Of a stretch of DNA of 64,000 nucleotides, positions 63,926 to 64,000 are shown piece by piece. The notes beneath the pieces are model-generated. The model had not been told where the DNA came from, ran no database searches, and saw only the letters and a program-made list of their open reading frames with translations. Made by a program: the position numbers and the translations under genes. The stretch's first letter is position 1; each line of letters starts with the position of its first letter. The stretch is from Ampullaceana balthica (Eukaryota > Mollusca > Gastropoda > Lymnaeidae): positions 1,200,811 through 1,264,810 of the forward strand of contig CALYLW010000169.1 in assembly GCA_944989445.1 (NCBI GenBank), read 5' to 3'.

Positions 63926-64000
63926 ACCGCAACTTCAATAATCCTGTATGAGCACATTACCCGCAGTTCGTTTTTGTTTTGTTACGGTTAAGATGCAGGG
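63926..64000. other. DIS3L2 intron DNA at window edge
   Basis: No exon is visible between 63550 and 64000. The next DIS3L2 exon upstream must be beyond the window. Confidence 0.5.

Overview
The window is animal nuclear DNA: AT-rich, with short conserved exons split by GT-AG introns, tRNA-derived and LINE retroposons, and many hAT-type DNA transposons and minisatellites. A urease chaperone (UreF) gene beside LZIC and DIS3L2 suggests a lophotrochozoan, most likely a gastropod mollusc. The species assignment is an inference; no rRNA or mitochondrial marker is present.

Four protein-coding loci can be reconstructed exon by exon. (1) A partial ureF gene on the + strand (4000-8290), encoding a nickel-urease accessory protein. 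(2) An unrecognised small secreted protein on the + strand (14093-31412). It has two alternative, homologous signal-peptide first exons (14093-14321 and 18847-19051), each of which joins in frame to five shared exons, giving 268 or 260 residues. (3) A complete five-exon LZIC gene on the + strand (48334-51850, 190 residues). (4) The 3' nine exons of DIS3L2 on the - strand (54830-63549). LZIC and DIS3L2 are convergent. The genes have no evident shared pathway.

The rest is a dense repeat landscape. 0.6-2.4 kb holds a hAT element with a decayed transposase. 11.8-12.2 kb, 21.5-24.5 kb and 44-46 kb carry short hAT-type MITEs, several with exact 8-bp target duplications. 22.07-22.78 kb is a long inverted repeat around a tRNA-like core. 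22.8-23.6 kb is a LINE 3' end whose terminal sequence is shared with a tRNA-derived SINE at 25.4-25.66 kb and at least five tail-only copies. 29.55-30.31 kb is an 18-copy 42-bp minisatellite beginning just after a splice donor. 32.4-38.6 kb is nested DNA transposons plus a degenerate array. 38.7-41.4 kb is a nearly intact LINE open frame (zinc finger, endonuclease, reverse transcriptase) that unusually lacks its 3' end. 42.8-43.6 kb is a 5'-truncated second LINE with target duplications. 55.05-58.40 kb is a 3.3-kb hAT element in the last DIS3L2 intron, with perfect 8-bp duplications.

The observations most worth following are the twin first exons of the secreted gene, the LINE/SINE tail sharing, the tRNA-cored inverted repeat, and the splice acceptor lying at the edge of a dispersed element.
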